A DNA stretch of 64,000 bases from Alentia gelatinosa (taxonomy: Eukaryota > Annelida > Polychaeta > Phyllodocida > Polynoidae), in the NCBI GenBank assembly GCA_950022655.1, contig OX465589.1, forward strand, positions 29,861,970-29,925,969, written 5' to 3'. Under the pieces are notes generated by a model. That model was not told the origin of the DNA, searched no databases, and worked only from the letters and a program-made list of their open reading frames with translations. Of this stretch, positions 1 to 11,704 are shown piece after piece (positions within the stretch are counted from its first letter, which is position 1; each line of letters begins with the position of its first letter). The position numbers and the translations under genes were made by a program.

Positions 1-1260
1 CTTCTAACAGAATCCTGCAATACAGGGTTAGGGTTAGGGATAGGGTAAGGGTTAGGTTTGAATTGTTTACTAAACTGTACATCTAGATTTTGAGAATAAT
101 CAAAATTAATGTTAGCGATACACACACCACATGTGTCATTTCCTAGCAACTTTAACTAAATATCCAAGCACAGTCTACCTGAGTCGAGAGCAGACACTGC
201 AGGATGGACACTCAAAACTCGCTCACATTTTCAGCAAAATTTGAAGCTAAGGTAATATAAATAGTAATAATACTTCCAAAATATTCTACTTCATGTATAT
301 CCATATTTGCATCTATTAAATACTCAAGTTCAGTACTGGAAAAAAATGGGTCAAATTCGTTGTGGGTCGAGTTCCATTTACGGGTCGAGTTTGTTGTGGG
401 TCAAGTTTTTTATTGATCGATTTCGTTGCGGGTCGAGTTTTCGAGTATTCATGAGTGACTCTAATTGGTTAAGGGTTAGGGTTAGGGTTAGGGTTAGGGT
501 TAGGATAGGGTAAGGGTTAGGGTTAGGGTTAAGTACAGGGATAGGAATAGGGATAGGGTTAGGGAGAGGGTTAGTGATAGGGATAGGGATAGTGTTAGTG
601 TTAGGGTTAGGGTTGGTGCAGGGTCTTAGGGTTAGAGTAAGGTTAGGGAGAGGGTTAGTGATAGGGATAGGGATAGTGTTAGTGTTAGGGTTAGGGTGGG
701 TGCAGGGTCTTAGGGTTAGAGTAAGGTTAGGGTTAGGGTTGGGGTTGAACTTAAAAAGCCATTCTAACAGTATCCTGCAGTACAGGTACAGGTACCGCTA
801 CAAAAATATTAAGTTCTCTGATGCATTATAGTTTTGAAATGAATTGTTTACTAAACTGTACATCTAGATTTTGAGAATAATCAAAATTAATGTTAGCGAT
901 ACACACACCACATATGTCATTTCCTAGCAACTTTAACTAAATATCCAAGCACAGTCTACCTGAGTCGAGGGCAGACACTGCAGAATGGATACTCAAAACT
1001 CGCTCACATTTTCAGCAAAATTTGAAGCTAAGGTAATATAAATAGTAATAATACTTCCAAAATATTCTACTTCATGTATATCCATATTTGCATCTATTAA
1101 ATACTCAAGTTCAGTACTGGAAAAAAATGGGTCGAATTTGTTGTGGGTCAAGTTCCATTAACGGATCGAGTTTGTTGTGGGTCGAGTTTTTTATTGATTG
1201 ATTTCGTTACGGGTCGAGTTTTTGAGTATTCATGAGTGACTCTAATTGGTTAAGGGTTAG
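1..1260 (+). repeat. Truncated and rearranged half-monomer units at the left edge
   Basis: The landmarks CTCAAGTTCAGTACTGG and GGGTCGAG occur at about 327-440 and again at about 1107-1220, only about 780 bp apart, where a full monomer would give about 1.52 kb. Near 600-740 the GGTGCAGGGTCTTAGGGTTAG segment is duplicated within the telomere-like tract. The first 60 bases pass straight from the TTAGGG-like tract into GAATTGTTTACTAAAC, skipping the usual GC-rich part. These are shortened units of the same satellite. Confidence 0.8.
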
Positions 1261-2279
1261 GGTTAGGGTTAGGGTTAGGGTTAGGGTTAGGATAGGGTAA
1301 GGGTTAGGGTTAGGGTTAAGTACAGGGATAGGAATAGGGATAGGGTTAGGGAGAGGGTTAGTGATAGGGATAGGGATAGTGTTAGTGTTAGGGTTAGGGT
1401 TGGTGTTGAACTTAAAACGCCCTTCTAACAGTTTCTTGCAATACAGGGTTAGGGTTAGGGATAGGGTAAGGGTTAGGGTTGGGATAGGGATAGGGTCAGG
1501 GTTAGGGTTAGGATAGGGTTAGGGATAGGGCTAGGGATAGGGTTAGGGATAGAGTTAGGGATAGGGATAGGGTTAGGGTGAGGGCTAGGGTTAGGGTTAG
1601 AGGGGGTGTCCCCCAAGCTCCCGATGCGAACTGACGCGCCCCGATATTGCCCTTCCGATACAAAATCCATATCGTAACAAAATCTTAGAGCTTATCGGGG
1701 CAGTTGGTAATTTTCTACGATAACGCTACTGACGCGGCTCAACACGCACCAACGCGAACTGATGCAAAACCTGTATCGCAGTGTATAGATGACTCTTTTA
1801 ACGGGAAATCATATGAAATAATGGATAGAAAATTATGAAATTTCAGAATCTGTAGAATGTATAATGCCAAAGCGGCTCTGCAAAAATTGTGAAATTTGAT
1901 AGTAGATAAGGTCTCAAAACAATCATTTTATACTTTAACTGAGGTATCATATAATATTGTTTTGTATCTACAGATAAAATATCAATCTTAAATATGCATT
2001 ATTTCTGGAATTATAAAGGAAATATGGTTAATTACACTGGTTGCATCATAAGCTATATCGGGGTGTATTGGGACCATGGCACCTTTTTCATGCACCCTCC
2101 CAATACGTTACGATGCGCACCGACGCGCACCGACGCGAACCAATACGCAACGATATGCCTTCCGACGTGCTACGATATAGTAATTTTTTATCGGCTCACG
2201 TCGGCTCGTGTCGGCATTGGTGGGTGCAGAGTCTTAGGGTAAGAGTTAGGTTTAGGGTTAGGGTTGGGGTTGAACTTAA

Positions 2280-2638
2280 CCCTTTCATGCCGGGTGATCA
2301 AGGCATCAACCAGGGCTGGCCGGGTGATGCCTTAACGCATCATCCAGGGCTGGCCGGGTGATGCCTTAAGGCATCATTTACAAAATATTCCTTTTTTCAA
2401 ATAAAATTTGAAATAATGGCTCAATAATCACGAAACTTTCACAGAATGTAGATATAATATCATATTTGATATTTCAGGTGAAATAGATAATAGCTTTAAG
2501 TATCACGTGTCAGGTCATGTGATGCAAATATCAAAATCTTCATAATAGGCCTATGTACCCGGCCTCTGGCGGCATTCACTGGCACTAGTCCCCGGCCCCA
2601 TGACTGTACCCATGCCATGGGTACCCGGCACGATAGAG
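2280..2638. mobile_element. TTAA element family A, copy 1 (non-autonomous, piggyBac-like)
   Basis: It is flanked by TTAA at 2276-2279 and 2639-2642. The left end is CCCTTTCATGCCGGGT and the right end ACCCGGCACGATAGAG, an imperfect inverted repeat of about 16 bp. Just inside the left end are three subterminal modules CGGGTGATGCCTTAAGGCATC at 2291, 2321 and 2355. The first module of this copy has lost 4 bp, and the second carries a substitution. There is no coding capacity. TTAA duplication with a CCCTTT end is the hallmark of piggyBac-like elements, but no transposase is present in the window, so assignment rests on the ends. Confidence 0.8.
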
Positions 2639-2642
2639 TTAA

Positions 2643-3526
2643 CCCTTTCACGACCGCTGCTGCATATATGCAGCACCACGCCAGTACCGCTGCTGCATTT
2701 ATGCAGCACCATAGGAATACCACTGCTGCATAAATGCAGCACCATGGCAGTACCGCTGCTGCATAAATGCAGCATTTTGAAACAAGAACATGTAAGACTT
2801 TATATTTCTGAAAATAATGTATCGATTTTAAAAAGATTTTTACTTGATAAAGAAAAACATATTATATATCGTATTTAACAGAATTTCTGAAGAATAGTTG
2901 CCATGGTGATGTTTATAGCCTGCTATAAATAGTTGCGAGTTGAGAAAACAAAGTCTTATGTCTACTATAACACTGAGCGCTGTGGGCGCCACCTATTAGG
3001 CAAATCGCATTTTCATGATTTTTTCATAATATATTAATTCTACATAAAAAAGAACTTTAAAGATGTGTTCCCCACATCTTTTTATTATTATTTACCTTAA
3101 AAAACATGATGTCATCGCGATGGAAAAAAAGATACACCCCTTTGTATGTGCAGTGCTATATTGGGCCTATGTGCAGGCTTGTGTCAATGGAGAAAAAAAA
3201 AGTCTCAAATTCTTCCTGCAATTGGAAATATTAATATAATTATCAAATATCGATCTATTTCATAATGATTGGTATGAAAATAAAGCCTGAAGTCTCTTCT
3301 TTTTTTCGGTATCATTCAAATTATCTAATTATTTTTCTAAGTTCTTTAAATTTGCCAATTAGTGACGCACCCCTCTGCAGTTCGCGCCACTTTCTGACAC
3401 CTGCAGAAAAGGCCGGTATTTAGACGCCTGTATGACGTGAGATGTGCGGTAGTGGTGGGAACGTTCGCTGCAGAGGGTGCAGTCGTTCACGCACTGCGCA
3501 CTACGCTAGGTGCGGTAGGGAAAGGG
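2643..3526. mobile_element. TTAA element family B, copy 1 (non-autonomous, piggyBac-like)
   Basis: It is flanked by TTAA at 2639-2642 (shared with element A) and 3527-3530. The ends CCCTTTCACGACCGC and GCGGTAGGGAAAGGG form inverted repeats. Four 33-bp tandem modules, each centred on TGCTGCATNNATGCAGCA, start at 2656, 2689, 2722 and 2755. The interior of about 750 bp is AT-rich with a GC-rich right arm. No ORF resembling a transposase is present. Confidence 0.8.
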
Positions 3527-6500
3527 TTAAAACGCCATTCCAACAGTATCCTGCAATACAGGTACAGGTACCGGTACAAAAATATTAAGTTCTCTGATGC
3601 ATTGTAGTTTTGAAATGAATTGTTTACTAAGCTGTACATCTAGATTTTGAGAATAATCAAAATTAATGTTAGCGATACACACACCACATGTGTCATTTCC
3701 TAGCAACTGTAACTAAATATCCAAGCACAGTCTACCTGAGTCGAAGGCAGACACTGCAGAATGGACACTCAAAACTTGCTCACATTTTCAGCAAAATTTG
3801 AAGCTAAGGTAATATAAATAGTAATAATACTTCCAAAATGTTCTACTTCATGTATATCCATATTTGCATCTATTAAATACTCAAGTTCAGTACTGGAAAA
3901 AAAATGGGTCGAATTTGTTGTGGGTGGAGTTCCATTTACGGGTCGAGTTTGTTGTGGGTCGAGTTTTTTATTGATCGATTTCGTTGCGGGTAGAGTTTTA
4001 AAGTATTCATGAGTGACTCTATTTGGTTAAGGGTTAGGGTTAGGGTTAGGGTTAGGGTTAGGATAGTGTAAGGGTTAGGGTTAGGGTTAAGTACAGGGAT
4101 AGGAATAGGGATAGGGTTAGGGAGAGGGTTAGTGATAGGGATAGGGATAGTGTTAGTGTTAGGATTAGAGTTGGTGTTGAACTTAAAACGCCCTTCTAAC
4201 AGTATCCTGCAATACAGGGTTAGGGTTAGGGATAGGGTAAGGGTTAGGGTTGGGATAGGGATAGGGTCAGGGTTAGGGTTAGGATAGGGTTAGGGATAGG
4301 GCTAGGGATAGGGTTAGGGATAGAGTTAGGGATGGGGATAGGGTTAGGGTTAGGGCTAGGGTTAGGGTTAGAGGGGGTGTCAACCAAGCTCCCGACGCGA
4401 ACTGACGCGCCCTGATATTTCCCTTCCGATACAAAATCCATATCGTAACAAAATCGTAGAGCTTATCGGGGCAGTTGGTAAGTTTTCTACGATAACGCTA
4501 CTGATGCGGCTCAACGCGCACCGACGTGAACTGATGCAAAACCTGTATCGCAGTTTATAGATGACTCTTTTAACGGGAAATCATATGAAATAATCGATAA
4601 AAATTTATGAAATTTTCAGAATCTGTAGAATCTATAATGCCAAAGCGGCTCTGCAAAAATTGTGAAATTTGATAGTAGATAAGGTCTCAAAACGATCATT
4701 TTATACTTTAACCGAGGTATCATATAATATTGTTTTGTATCTACAGATAAAATATCAATCTTAAATATGCATTATTTATGGAATTATAAAGGAAATATGG
4801 GTTATTACACTGGTTGCATCATGAGCTATATCGGGGTGTATCGGGAACATGGCACCTTTTTCATGCACCCTCCCAATACGTTACGATGCGCACCGACGCG
4901 CACCGACGCGAACCGATAGGCAACGATATGCCTTCCGACGTGCTACGATATGGTAATTTTGTATCGGCTCACGTCGGCTCGTGTCGGCGTTGGTGGGTGC
5001 AGGGTCTTAGGGTTAGAGTTAGGTTAGGGTTAGGGTTGGGGTTGAACTTAAAACGCCATTCTAACAGTATCCTGCAATACAGGTACAGGTACCGGTACAA
5101 AAATATTAAGTTCTCTGATGCAGTGTAGTTTTGAAATGCATTGTTTACTAAGCTGTACATCTAGATTTTGAGAATAATCAAAATTAATGTTAGCGGTACA
5201 CACACCACATGTGTCATTTCCTAGCAACTTTAACTAAATATCCAAGCACAGTCTACCTGAGTCGAGGGCAGACACTGCAGAATGGACACTCAAAACTCGC
5301 TCACATTTTCAGCAAAATTTGAAGCTAAGGTAATATAAATAGTAATAATACTTCCAAAATATTCTACTTCATGTATATCCATATTTGCATCTATTAAATA
5401 CTCAAGTTCAGTACTGGAAAAAAAAGGGGTCGAATTCGTTGTGGGTCGAGTTCCATTAACGGGTCGAGTTTGTTGTGGGTCCAGTTTTTTATTGATCGAT
5501 TTCGTTGCGGGTCGAGTTTTCGAGTATTCATGAGTGACTCTAATTGGTTAAGGGTTAGGGTTAGGGTTAGGGTTAGGGTTAGGGTTAGGATAGGGTAAGT
5601 GTTAGGGTTAGGGTTAAGTACAGGGATAGGTATAGGGATAGGGTTAGGGAGAGGGTTAGTGATAGGGATAGGGATAGTGTTAGTGTTAGGGTTAGGGTTG
5701 GTGTTGAATTTAAAACGCCCTTCTAACAGAATCCTGCAATACAGGGTTAGGGTTAGGGATAGGGTAAGGGTTAGGTTTGGGATAGGGATAGGGTCAGGGT
5801 TAGGGTTAGGATAGGGTTAGGGATAGGGCTAGGGATAGGGTTAGGGATAGAGTTAGGGATGGGGATAGGGTTAGGGTTAGGGCTAGGGTTAGGGTTAGAG
5901 GGGGTGTCCACCAAGCTCCTGACGCGAACTGACGTGCCCTGATATTGCCCATCCGATACAAAATCCATATCGTAACAAAATCGTAGAGCTTATCGGGGCA
6001 GTTGGTAAGTTTTCTACGATAACGCTACTGACGCGGCTCAATGCGCACCGATGCGAACTGATGCAAAACTTGTATCGCAGTGTATAGATGACTCTTTTAA
6101 CGGGAAATCATATGAAATAATTGATAGAAAATTGTGAAATTTTCAGAATATGTGATATCTATAATGCTAAAGCAGCTCTGCAAAAATTGTGAGATTTGAT
6201 AGTAGATAAGGTCTCAAAACGATCATTTTATACTTTAACTGAGGTATCATATAATATTGTTTTGTATCTACAGATAAAATATCAATCTTAAATATGCATT
6301 ATTTCTGGAATTATAAAGGAAATATGGTTAATTACACTGGTTGCATCATAAGCTATATCGGGGTGTATTGGGAATATGGCACCTTGTTCATGTACCCTCC
6401 CAATACGTTACGACGCGCACCGACGCGCACCGACTCGAACCGATACGCTACGATATGCCTTCCGACATGCTACGATATGGTAATTTTGTATCGGCTCACG

Positions 6501-8095
6501 TCGGCTCGTGTCGGCATTGGTGGGTGCAGGGTCTTAGGGTTAGAGTTAGGTTTAGGGTTAGGGTTGGGGTTGAACTTAAAACGCCATTCTAACAGTATCC
6601 TGCAATACAGGTAGAGGTACCAGTACAAAAATATTAAGTTCTCTGATGCATTGTAGTTTTGAAATGAATTGTCTACTAAGCTGTACATCTAGATTTTGAG
6701 AATAATCAAAATTAATGTTAGCGATACACACACCACATGTGTCATTTCCTAGCAACTTTAACTAAATATCCAAGCACAGTCTACCTGAGTCGAGGGCAGA
6801 CACTGCAAAATGGACACTCAAACTCACTCACATTTTCAGCAAAATTTGAAGCTAAGGTAATATAAATAGTAATAATACTTCCAAAATATTCTACTTCATG
6901 TATATCCATATTTGCATCTATTAAATACTCAAGTTCAGTACTGGAAAAAAAATGGGTCGAATTCGTTGTGGGTCGAGTTCCATTTACGGGTCAAGTTTGT
7001 TGTGGGTCGAGTTTTTTATTGATTGATTTTGTTGCGGGTCGAGTTTTCGAGTATTCATGAGTGACTCTAATTGGTTAAGGGTTAGGGTTAAGGTTAGGGT
7101 TAGGGTTAGGGTTAGGATAGGGTAAGGGTTAGGGTTAGGGTTAAGTACAGGGATAGGAATAGGGATAGGGTTAGGGAGAGGGTTAGTGATATGGATAGGG
7201 ATAGTGTTAGTGTTAGGGTTAGGGTTGGTGTTGAACTTAAAACGCCCTTCTAACAGTATCCTGCAATACAGGGTTAGGGTTAGGGATAGGGTAAGGGTTA
7301 GGGTTGGGATAGGGATAGGGTCAGGGTTAGGGTTAGGATAGGGTTAGGGATAGGGCTAGGGATAGGGTTCGGGATAGAGTTAGGGATGGGGATAGGGTTC
7401 GGGTTAGGGCTAGGGTTAGGGTTAGAGGGGGTGTCCACCAGATCCCGACTTGAACTGACGCGCCCCGATATTGCCCTTCCGATACAAAATCCATATCGTA
7501 ACAAAATCGTTAAGCTTATCGGGGCAGTTGGTAAGTTTTCTACGATAACGCTATTGACGCGGCTCAATGCGCACCGACGCGAACTGATGCAAAACCTGTA
7601 TCGCAGTTTATAGATGACTCTTTTAACGGGAAATCATATGAAATAATTGATAGAAAATTATGAAATTTTCAGAATCTGTAGAATCTATAATGCTTAAGCG
7701 GCTCTGCAAAAATTGTGAAATTTAATAGTAGATAAGGTCTCAAAACGATCATTTTATACTTTATCTGAGGTATCATATAATATTGTTTTGTATCTACAGA
7801 TAAAATATCAATCTTAAATATGCATTATTTCTGGAATTATAAAGGAAATATGGTTAATTACACTGGTTGCATCATGAGCTATATCGGGGTGTATCGGGCC
7901 CAGGGCACCTTTTTCATGCACCCTCCTAATACGTTACGACGTGCACCGATGTGCAGCTACGCGAACCGATATGCTACGATATGCCTTGCGACGTGCTACG
8001 ATATGGTAATTTTGTATCGGTTCGCGTCGGCTCGTGTCGGCGTTGGTGGGTGCAGGGTCTTAGGGTTAGAGTTAGGTTAGAGTTAGGGTTGGGGT

Positions 8096-8940
8096 TGAAC
8101 TTAAAACGCCATTCTAACAGTATCCTGCAGTACAGGTACAGGTACCGGTACAAAAATATTAAGTTCTCTGATGCATTGTAGTTTTGAAATGAATTGTTTA
8201 CTAAACTGTACATCTAGATTTTGAGAATAATCAAAATTAATGTTAGCGATACACACACCACATGTGTCATTTCCTAGCAACTTTAACTAAATATCCAAGC
8301 ACAGTCTACCTGAGTCGAGGGCAGACACTGCAGAATGGACACTCAAAACTCGCTCACATTTTCAGCAAAATTTGAAGCTAAGGTAATATAAATAGTAATA
8401 ATACTTCCAAAATATTCTACTTCATGTATATCCATATTTGCATCTATTAAATACTCAAGTTCAGTACTGGAAACAAATGGGTCGAATTTGTTGTGGGTCG
8501 AGTTCCATTTACGAGTCGAGTTTGTTGTGGGTCGAGTTTTTTATTGATTGATTTTGTTGCGGGTCGAGTTTTCGAGTATTCATGAGTGACTCTAATTGGT
8601 TAAGGGTTAGGGTTAGGGTTAGGGTTAGGGTTAGGGTTAGGATAGGGTAAGGGTTAGGGTTAGGGTTAAGTACAGGGATAGGAATAGGGATAGGGTTAGG
8701 GAGAGGGTTAGTGATAGGGATAGGGATAGTGTTAGTGTAAGGGTTAGGGTTGCTGTTGAACTTAAAACGCCCTTCTAACAGTATCATACAATACAGGGTT
8801 AGGGTTAAGGAGAGGGTAAGGGTTAGGGTTGGGATAGGGATAGGGTCAGGGTAAGGGTTAGGATAGGGTTAGGGATAGTGCTAGGGATAGGGTTAGGGAT
8901 AGAGTTAGCGATGGGGATAGGGTTAGGGTTAGGGCTAGGG
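8096..8940 (+). repeat. Extra half-monomer (about 0.84 kb)
   Basis: The segment between two TTGAACTTAAAACGCCATT copies (about 8096 and about 8941) contains the GTACAGGTACCGG patch, the GGGTCGAG cluster and two telomere-like tracts. It lacks the GC-rich and ATGCATTATTTCTGG parts of a full unit. It accounts for the 2359-bp spacing between landmarks 7820 and 10179. This is what unequal exchange between the two internal homologous sites of a monomer would leave. Confidence 0.75.
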
Positions 8941-10178
8941 TTGAACTTAAAACGCCATTCTAACAGTATCCTGCAATACAGGTACAGGTACCGGTACAAT
9001 AATATTAAGTTCTCTGATGCATTGTAGTTTTGAAATGCATTGTTTACTAAGCTGTACATCTAGATTTTGAGAATGATAAGAATCAATGAAAGCAATACAC
9101 ACACCACAGGTGTCATTTCCTAAAGACTGTAACTAAATATCCAAGCACAGTCTATCTGAGTCGAGGGCAGACACTGCAGAACGGATATTCAAAACTCGGT
9201 CACATTTTCAGCAAAATTTGAAGCTAAGGTAATATAAATAGTAATAATACTTCCAAAATATTCTACTTCATGTATATCCATATTTGCATCGTTTAAATAC
9301 TCAAGTTTAGTACTGGAAAAAAATGGGTCGAATTCGTTGTGGGTCGAGTTCCATTTACGGGTCGAGTTTGTTGTGGGTCGATTTTTTTTTTTATTGATCG
9401 ATTTCGTTGCGGGTCGAGTTTTCGAGTATTCATGAGTGACTCTAATTGGTTAAGGGTTAGGGTTAGGGTTAGGGTTAGGATAGGGTAAGGGTTAGGGTTA
9501 GGGTTAAGTACAGGGATAGGAATAGGGATAGGGTTAGGGAGAGGGTTAGTGATAGGGATAGGGATAGTGTTAGTGTTAGGGTTAGGGTTGGTGTTGAACT
9601 TAAAACGCCCTTCTAATAGTATCCTGCAATACAGGGTTAGGGTTAGGGATAGGGTAAGGGTTAGGGTTGGGATAGGGTCAGGATTAGGGTTAGGATAGGG
9701 TTAGGGATAGGGCTAGGGATAGGGTTAGGGATAGAGTTAGGGATGGGGATAGGGTTAGGGTTAGGGCTAGGGTTAGGGTTAGAGGTGGTGTCCACCAAGC
9801 TCCCGACGCGAACTGACGCGCCCTGATATTGCCCATCCGATACAAAATCCATATCGTAACAAAATCGTAGAGCTTATCGGGGCAGTTGCTAAGTTTTCTA
9901 CGATCACGCTACTGACGCGGCTCAATGCGCACCGATGCGAACTGATGCAAAACCTGTATCGCAGTGTATAGATGACTCTTTTAACGGGAAATCATATGAG
10001 AATAATTGATAGAAAATTATGAAATTTTCAGAATCTGTAGAATCTATAATGCTAAAGCGGCTCTGCAAAAATTGTGAAATTTGATAGTATATAAGGTCTC
10101 AAAACGATCATTTTATACTTTAACTGAGGTATCATATAATATTGTTTTGTATCTACAGATAAAATATCAATCTTAAAT

Positions 10179-11704
10179 ATGCATTATTTCTGGAATTATA
10201 AAGGAAATATGGTTAATTACACTGGTTGCATCATAAGCTATATCGGGGTGTATCGGGACCATGGCACCTTTTTCATGCACCTTCCCAATACGTTACGACG
10301 CGCACCAACGCGCACCAACGCGAACCGATACGCTACGATATGCCTTCCGACATGCTACAATATGGTAATTTTGTATCGGCTCACGTCGGCTCGTGTCGGC
10401 ATTGGTGGGTGCAGGGTCTTAGGGTTAGAGTTAGGTTTAGGGTTAGGGTTGGGGTTGAACTTAAAATGCCATTCTAACAGTATCCTGCAATACAGGTACA
10501 GGTACCAGTACAAAAATATTAAGTTCTCTGATGCATTGTAGTTTTGAAATGAATTGTCTACTAAGCTGTACATCTAGATTTTGAGAATAATCAAAATTAA
10601 TGTTAGCGATACACACACCACATGTGTCATTTCCTAGCAACTTTAACTAAATATCAAAGCACAGTCTACCTGAGTCGAGGGCAGACACTGCAAAATGGAC
10701 ACTCAAACTCACTCACATTTTCAGCAAAATTTGAAGCTAAGGTAATATAAATAGTAATAAGACTTCCAAAATATTCTACTTCATGTTTATCCATATTTGC
10801 ATCTATTAAATACCCAAGTTCAGTACTGGAAAAAAAATGGGTCGAATTCGTTGTGGGTCGAGTTCCAATTACGGGTTGAGTTTGTTGTGGGTCGAGTTTT
10901 TTATTGATCGATTTTGTTGCGGGTCGAGTTTTCGAGTATTCATGAGTGACTCTTATTGGTTAAGGGTTAGGGTTAGGGTTAGGGTTAGGGTTAGGGTTAC
11001 GATAGGGTAAGGGTTTGGGTAAGAGTTAAGTACAGGGATAGGAATAGGGATAGGGTTAGGGAGAGGGTTAGTGATAGGGATAGAGATAGTGTTAGTGTTA
11101 GGGTTAAGGTTGGAGTTGAACTTAAAACGCCCTTCTAACAGGATCCTGCAATACAGGGTTAGGGTTAGGAATAGGGTAAGGGTTAGGGTTGGGATAGGGA
11201 TAGGGTCAGGGTTAGGGTTAGGATAGGGTTAGGGATAGGGCTAGGGATAGGGTTAGGGATAGAGTTAGGGATGGGGATAGGGTTAGGGTTAGGGCTAGGG
11301 TTAGGGTTAGAGGGGGTGTCCACCAAGCTCCCGACGCGAACTGACGCGCCCCGATATTGCCCTTCCGATACAAAATCCATATCGTAACAAAATCGTAGAG
11401 CTTATCGGGGCAGTTGGTAATTTTCTATGATAACGCTACTGATGCGGCTCAACACGCACCAACGCGAACTGATGCAAAACCTGTATCGCAGTGCATAGAT
11501 GACTCTTTTAACGGGAAATCATATGAAATAATGGATAGAAAATTATGAAATTTTCAGAATCTGTAGAATCTATAATGCCAAAGCGGCTCTGCAAAAATTG
11601 TGAAATTTGATAGTAGATAAGGTCTCAAAACGATCATTTTATACTTTAACTGAGGTATCATATAATATTGTTTTGTATCTACAGATAAAATATCAATCTT
11701 AAAT
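10179..11704 (+). repeat. Representative intact satellite monomer (1526 bp, no insertion)
   Basis: Offered as the reference unit. Order along +: AT-rich unique part; CGACGCGCAC-like block with 10-bp phasing (about 10290-10405); short TTAGGG-like tract ending GGTTGAACTTAAAA (about 10420-10466); TACAGGTACAGGTACCAG patch; unique part with ACACACACCACATGTG; GGGTCGAG cluster (about 10838-10930); TTGGTTAA followed by perfect TTAGGG repeats; GGGATA/TTAGGG mixed tract; a second GAACTTAAAACGCCC copy; a second mixed tract; and GC-rich then AT-rich unique sequence. The GAACTTAAAACGCC(A/C)TTCTAACAG(T/G)ATCCTGCA segment occurs twice per monomer. Confidence 0.85.

Noticed and set aside
307..513. Recurrent ORFs ending VRVRVRVR or reading PNPNPSPNPNPIPIPNSIPNP on either strand throughout the array
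   Set aside because: They are translations of TTAGGG/GGGATA repeats, present in every monomer. Open frames on both strands come from the simple repeat, not from coding constraint.
2643..2775. CRISPR-like array of four regular 33-bp repeats
   Set aside because: The units are contiguous tandem repeats with no unique spacers, in a eukaryotic transposable element; no cas genes.
2600..2878. ORFs with repeated LLHICST / VLHLCSSG motifs in element B
   Set aside because: They are produced on both strands by the 33-bp palindromic TGCTGCAT modules; no promoter or protein-like sequence outside the repeat.
2276..3530. A single 1.25-kb TTAA element
   Set aside because: A third TTAA at 2639 has matched inverted ends on both sides, so two abutting elements explain the sequence better.
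10179..10541. Conserved 82-134-residue ORF starting MHYFWNYKGNMVNYTGC in most monomers
   Set aside because: Conservation is that of the satellite DNA. Overlapping frames are equally open and equally conserved, it runs into telomere-repeat translation, and its length varies between monomers.
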